A DNA stretch of 64,000 bases from Grifola frondosa (taxonomy: Eukaryota; Basidiomycota; Agaricomycetes; Polyporales; Grifolaceae), in NCBI GenBank assembly GCA_001683735.1, contig LUGG01000009.1:1116001-1180000 (forward strand). The letters run 5' to 3'. Of this stretch, positions 59,101 through 64,000 are shown in pieces (within the stretch, counting starts at the first letter, position 1; every line of letters begins with the position of its first letter). The notes beneath the pieces were generated by a model that made no database searches, was not told where the DNA came from, and was given only the letters and a program-made list of their open reading frames with translations. The translations under genes were made by a program, and so were the position numbers.

Positions 59101-60337
59101 TGGACATACTGTTCGGCTTCGCTGAAGTCGCCTACTTGCTCCCACTTCTCTTGAACCTGCGCGCAGCAGGTTAGAAAATTTGCCGAATCAAGGAGCAGAA
59201 AATATCTTACAGCAGACGGCGTAAATGATTTGTCAGTCTTCAAGGCGATACCTTTGCTTCTCTCCCAGCGAATCTCGGCAACGAAGCCAGCGCCTACTTC
59301 GAAAACCTTACCAGAAGCCTCTGGACCACCTGGGTGCGTCACCGCTGCAACGAAAGGCGCAACAAACTCAGGCTGAAAAGATTGAGCAATCTGGATGAGG
59401 AGCGACAGATTGATCATATACCTTTAGGTTTGCTAGCATCTCAGGTGGCATAATTGTTTCAGTCATCGCGGAAGCTGCGACCTGTGTGAGGTAAGAATCA
59501 TTATTGAATGTCTGAAAGTTACCAAAGGAATATATTCAACGAACCGGAGCGATAGCAGTAGCTTTGATGCCATATTTAGCACCCTCCGCGGCAAGCGATT
59601 TCGTGAATGAGACTAATCCCATTTTCGCGGAACTGTAATTTGCCTGACCGAAGTTACCTGCAGACATATAGCAAATCATCAATTATAATGCTAGGTGTCA
59701 CCTCAGTGCGTATCATTTTTACCGTAGAGTCCAGCGGCGCTGGCTGTGTTGACTATACGGCCAAAGCCTTGCTTGCAGAAGATCGGCCATGCAGCTCTAG
59801 TACAAGAAAAGGCACCCTTGAGGTGAACAAGAGAGACCTGGTCCCACTCTTGGTCCGTCATGTTCCTGAAACTACATGCATACGAATTGGGGTGAATATA
59901 TGTATGGAGTATCAACATGTTGGGAGCCCACCCCTTGTCTCTCAATATTCCAGCATTGTTGATCAGAATGGTGATGCCACCAAAAGGTGTCAAGTGCAGT
60001 TTTGATGACTGCAGCACCATCCGCGACTGATGCAGTATTAACAACAGCTTTACCACCAGCTACATGTCCGGTGTTAGTAACTACACTGATGGTGATCGCT
60101 ATCAGGCCGGTGCGCACCTCTCGTTATCTCATCTACAACTTTTTGTGCAGCAGCTTGGCTCACATCGTTGACGACAACATTGGCACCACGGGAAGCATAC
60201 AATAGAGAATATCTTCAGCGGATCGTAATGTGAGATTCAAGAGCTACTCGACTCGATCGGAGAGCTCACGCTTTTCCTAAACCACCTCCAGCACCAGTGA
60301 TAACAACAGTATGACCTTTGAAAGATAGCTGGGACAT
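56139..60337 (-). CDS. FOX2: Peroxisomal multifunctional enzyme type 2 (Fox2): 3-hydroxyacyl-CoA dehydrogenase/enoyl-CoA hydratase 2
   Basis: About 27 exons give roughly 915 residues. Two SDR domains come first: [16 protein letters not shown] with NYSSAK, and [16 protein letters not shown] with YSTAK; this double layout is typical of fungal MFE-2. The hydratase 2 domain follows ([21 protein letters not shown]), with the catalytic [11 protein letters not shown] and [13 protein letters not shown]. The protein ends KAKL, whose AKL is a type 1 peroxisomal targeting signal. It carries out the second and third steps of peroxisomal beta-oxidation. The intron 58707-58768 has a GC donor, and the exon 58455-58467 has 13 bases. 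Breaks are one extra T near 59979-59987 and one lost G near 57789-57801, both in homopolymers. The racemase-like gene lies 254 bases upstream on the same strand. Confidence 0.93.
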
Positions 60338-60591
60338 GGTGGGGGATGTATGATATGGTACGGAACAGAAATGCAGGTGATGCAGCGCAGTGCTCTCCTG
60401 AAGTGCGGGGAACTTGGTTATAGCGCGCATCATGCATGTGATTGTAAGCCGAACACGCCCACGTGACACGCGCGGGATCAGCTCTTGATCTCGGCGCGTC
60501 GCATCGTCCGGCATTCCTCAAAACGTCACGAGGCAGCTTTCATACATATCATATCTACCGCTGAATGTACAGAGCGTAATGATGCGAAAAT

Positions 60592-62294
60592 TTACAATTT
60601 AGCAAGGCCCTTGCCCAGAGCCCCGTCGTCGACCAGTCGCCTCTTTTCCCCTACGCTTAGACCAAGTTCATCGAGCACCTCCTCAGTATGTGCTCCTCGT
60701 TCCAAGAGGATATTATGTAACCCCTCAATAGATGCACAATGAGCAGGCAAAGCCGGGGTCCGCGAGAGCTGTGGATGAGGTGTGGGACCAAGAGTGGATG
60801 CATCTGCGGAAGCCAAGGACGCAGCCTCGGACACTGATAGAACGGGAACCGCACATGCATCCGTTCCTGGGTTGTCACAGGTCAAATTTGGATAAATATA
60901 TGCGAAATCATGAACAGACCATGAAAAATATTCGTCCAGTGATCCCTTGGGAACAACTTGAACCCTTTCTCGAAGTATTCTTTCAATCGGAGCCAGGCGC
61001 TCTTGTCGTTTTGAACTTCTACGCCGCTGGGTTTCCATCCATCGTCCAATGCAAAGTCACTCGGGAGCGCAGCGCAGAAGCGCTCAAGAAACACACGAAA
61101 GAATTGGGGTTCGAGACAAGCGACGGACATCCAGTGGCCATCTGCACAAGTGTAGACATTGTAGAACGGTGCCCCGCCGTCCAGTACGTTGGTACCCCGC
61201 CGCTCTGAAAAATAGCTTGACCCAGGGAATTGTGTCAGCAGAAGGGGAAAGTCGAGAGGTATCGCACTCCCGAGACCTGATTCTTGTGAGTGTATACCGT
61301 TTTCAACGAATGAAGTCAACACTTACCATGTCTGTGTGCACAATTTGACCGCGACCGCTCTTGGACCGTTCAATCAATGCAAAAAGGATCCCCATAGCGC
61401 ACATGAGACCGCCCCCGGCGAAATCGCCGAGGATGTTTAGCGGAAAATCTGGCTTTTCTTCTCCAGGGAACATCTGCAAGGCATTGGATTTCATTGCAGC
61501 AGCCTCAAAGTGGGATGGTAATTTGACGTACTGAAAGGACACCGCTTAAAGCTAAGTAATTGAGATCATGACCTACACGGTCATGCGTTCAGTGGGTTTG
61601 TACGAGACGAAATTGCATAACGAACGTACCAGCCATAGTCTTGTAAGGACCTTACAACTAGTGTCAAGACCTTTGCATTTCAATGCACGTTATGACTGCT
61701 GACCTGTACGAGTAAACCTGCCAACACTTCAGGAGGTTTACAGAACGTCGAATACTTCAATGAGCCTTACCCAACCAGCCGAGCAAAAATAAGCTTCTTG
61801 TTGCTTCCTTCTTTGCCAGCAGTTTGATTCCCTAAGAAAACCTCAGGGCCAAGTCCTAGGCGTTCCGTGACACCAGGGCGGAAAGGGTCGATCAAGACAT
61901 CAGCTTGGTCAATGAGCTTTCGCACAGCGGTAAGACCGCTCGGTGTCTGGTAGTTATTTTATTCTCACAACGTTTATTAAGAAATCGTTCGTGATCACGA
62001 ACCTTCGGATCAATGGCAATGGATCGTTTTCCTCTACAGAGAACATCCGGCGACGGAGATGACGGCGAGGGTCGATCTACTCGTACGACATTCGCACCTG
62101 AGTATGAGTGAGCCTCAAATCGAAACGCGGGCAACAGAGATATTGTACCGAAGTCGGCTAGGATCATTCCCGTCATGGGCCCCGGCGCGAGGCCCGCAAA
62201 CTAACACGCGAAATTTAGCCTCAACAGGGTGAATATATGCATGCGCCGGAAGACATACTTCGACTACTTTAACGCCAGTGAGTGGCAACGCCAT
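60592..62294 (-). CDS. Alpha-methylacyl-CoA racemase-like family III CoA-transferase, peroxisomal
   Basis: About ten exons give about 400 residues. Family marks are [77 protein letters not shown] and [20 protein letters not shown]. The His in AGHD and the Asp in LGDFAGG correspond to catalytic residues of AMACR-type racemases. The protein ends GKGLAKL, with AKL as peroxisomal signal. Racemases of this type convert 2R- to 2S-methylacyl-CoA so that branched fatty acids can enter beta-oxidation; other CaiB/BaiF activities are possible. A 14-base exon lies at 61704-61717. One base is missing near 61240-61250 in a C run. An upstream GTG in frame (62303) was not used as start. Confidence 0.88.
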
Positions 62295-62628
62295 GTTAGC
62301 CACGCCCTGAAAACACGGTTACTTGCAAATCGAGGGTCTTCTGGATGGGTTCAGGAGAGAATATTAATGATCTTGACGGTATTCATCGCAGTCGGATGCG
62401 ACCTTCCCCTGCGTATTTCACATGTCAAATCGATATCACGCTGGCCTTGGTACTTCGCTCTTCGATCAAACCACCACGTGTACAATATATATGTGATTCT
62501 TCTGGAGCACAGTACCAACACAGTACCAGCACAAGTATCAAAAATCTAGTCATCAAGTCCTCGCGTGCGTATATCGTATATTCATTTCCCCAGCCGCATC
62601 AGCTACGTTACGTACACTAGTCATTTTT

Positions 62629-64000
62629 CTATAAAACCTTCTCCTTCGCAGCATACTTGATATCGTCCAGCGAGATGGATGATCTATCGCACATGCTCCT
62701 GAAGATGCCATTCGGCATGTTGTAGAGGTTGTGTGGAGAGTCAAACTCTGCGATCTCTCCTGCATTGAGGACGCAAATCCGATCATAACCAATGATCGTC
62801 CGTAGCCGATCTGCAACGTACAACAACTGATGAGAAGAGCGCGCCGGGCATCAAAGCACAAAATACATACGTGCGATACATAAGATTGTGCGGTCTTCAA
62901 ACTCGTGGGCAATCGTGTCTTGAATCTTTCTGTCCGTCTCGTAGTCCACGGACGCTGTCCCGGTAGCACTGTTAGACGAATGTTCGCAGAATCAGCAGAT
63001 TTATTCACCAGTAGCTTCATCTAGAATCAATATCCTTGTGTCCTTCACAAGAGCGCGGGCCAATGAAACCAGGGAGCGCTGATCGAGATTACAAAGAAGG
63101 CTATCAATTGGAGCTGGTAACGCCTGAAGATATTAAACGTACTTGACCGATCGACAGATTACCTCCTTCATCTTCAATTGGGCTGTCTAAAGAGAACCGA
63201 TTGGCAGGCGAGCGGGACCCTTCCTTGACATCCTCATCTGTCTGATCAAAGGATAGTGCTCTATCTTCAACCAGATAAGCCCGTTTCAAGGCATCCCACA
63301 GCCGCACATCATCGTGAACACCAAAGGGATCTAGATTGCTACGCAGTGTGCCGGAGACTGGTAGAAAGAATGAGTTTATGGCAAGAATTTGGAAAACGCG
63401 GGCTTACACAGCAGCTACGAGCATGAACAGTAATTAGTAAAGACAAATGGCGATGTGGAGATCGGCTTCACTCACAGGATCTTGAGGAATGATTGCTAGT
63501 CCATTTCGCAGATCCGTCAAACCTACTTGGGAAATGTCTACTCCATCGATTATGACTGAACCAGAGGAGAGTTCTACAAGGCGATAAAGAGCTGTCATGA
63601 TAGAGCTCTTCCCCGCTCCAGTGCTGCTTCCATAGTGAGGGACGAATCTCACAAAAGTACTATGTACTCACCGTCCTACAATACCAATTTTTTCTCCCGG
63701 TCGAACGGTCATTGACAAACCCCTCAGAACGGCGGGTAATTCAGGTCGATATTTCAAGACCACGTCCCGCAGCTGGATTGAACCGTCTGATGGCCACGGT
63801 GATGGTAGCTTGCAATCCGGTAGCTGATGTGGCGGCTCTTGTTCTAATTCGGTTGCATAGTGAACCTGAAAAATGTCTGTCAGAGATCACTCGCTTTAGT
63901 ATAGAATGACTCTCACAATGCGTTCGACGCTGTTGAAATCGTTCTCGACCTCAGCGCTCTGACGGACCATCCAACCGAATGCCTAGCGTTTATCATAAGT
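62629..64000 (-). CDS. ABC transporter, subfamily C (MRP-like), C-terminal nucleotide-binding domain; 5' part beyond window
   Basis: The 3' exons are read from the window edge. They contain the end of the second membrane domain ([21 protein letters not shown]), Walker [30 protein letters not shown], signature LSIGQ with [10 protein letters not shown], Walker [13 protein letters not shown] and a His-loop region ([12 protein letters not shown]). The ABC-C type is shown by the SVERI linker and LRSNLDPF. It ends YAAKEKVL. A 7-base exon at 63408-63414 encodes the Leu-Leu-Phe between QDP and SGTL; without it the frame fails. The rest of the protein lies past 64000. Substrate is unknown; relatives export conjugates and drugs or act in vacuoles. 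Confidence 0.92.

Noticed and set aside
1..64000. CRISPR arrays, bacterial operons, ribosome binding sites, rho-independent terminators
   Set aside because: The DNA is eukaryotic with spliced genes. No spaced direct-repeat array was seen and bacterial signals do not apply.

Overview
The window is nuclear DNA of a basidiomycete fungus, most likely an Agaricomycete (mushroom or polypore). Genes carry many short introns of about 45-65 bases with GT-AG (rarely GC-AG) borders. Tiny exons of 7-19 bases occur in several genes. The tRNA genes carry introns after the anticodon. The gene set is typically fungal: cerato-platanin, ERG28, a PAS-GATA factor, a VCX1-type antiporter, fungal MFE-2 and a Yck-type casein kinase. 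Exon models were built by hand from reading frame, splice borders and protein-family memory; no search was run.

Layout. 1-9 kb: an NmrA-like oxidoreductase (+), tRNA-Ser(CGA), a membrane-tethered casein kinase I (+), a heptad coiled-coil protein (+) and a probable mitochondrial protein (-). 10-13 kb: a tandem duplication of a tRNA-Tyr plus cerato-platanin block. Unit 1 is intact but split by a 640-bp hAT-like non-autonomous transposon; unit 2 has decayed and keeps the empty target site. 13.7-20.4 kb: one very large acidic repeat protein (-) ending in a CaaX box. 20.8-26.4 kb: a GPI-anchored surface protein, PRMT5 and a small ankyrin protein (all -). 27.8-32.8 kb: a PAS-GATA transcription factor and the PP1 regulator Sds22 (+). 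33.3-35.1 kb: a decayed gene (-) between two copies of one promoter/leader sequence. 35.1-41.9 kb: CCDC174-like (+), a metallo-beta-lactamase-fold protein, molybdopterin synthase small subunit and thiamine pyrophosphokinase (all -), then a CS-domain membrane protein (+). 42.2-51 kb: a Ser/Pro-rich protein (-), ERG28 (+) and an F-box/LRR protein (+). 53.1-64 kb: a 19-exon cation/proton antiporter (+), then MFE-2/Fox2, an alpha-methylacyl-CoA racemase-like protein and the 3' part of an ABC-C transporter (all -).

Functional links. MFE-2 and the racemase-like protein are neighbours on one strand and both end in the peroxisomal signal AKL, so they probably serve the same peroxisomal beta-oxidation. 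MoaD-type and thiamine pyrophosphokinase genes lie side by side, as cofactor genes. Most other neighbours look unrelated.

Caveat. Many otherwise well-conserved reading frames are broken by a single missing or extra base, nearly always at a homopolymer or short repeat (about 20 places, seven of them in PRMT5). Other long genes have none. I read most of these as base-level assembly errors, so such genes are called CDS with the break position stated. Copy 2 of the cerato-platanin block and the 33.5-34.8 kb gene have more than one kind of damage and are called pseudogenes.
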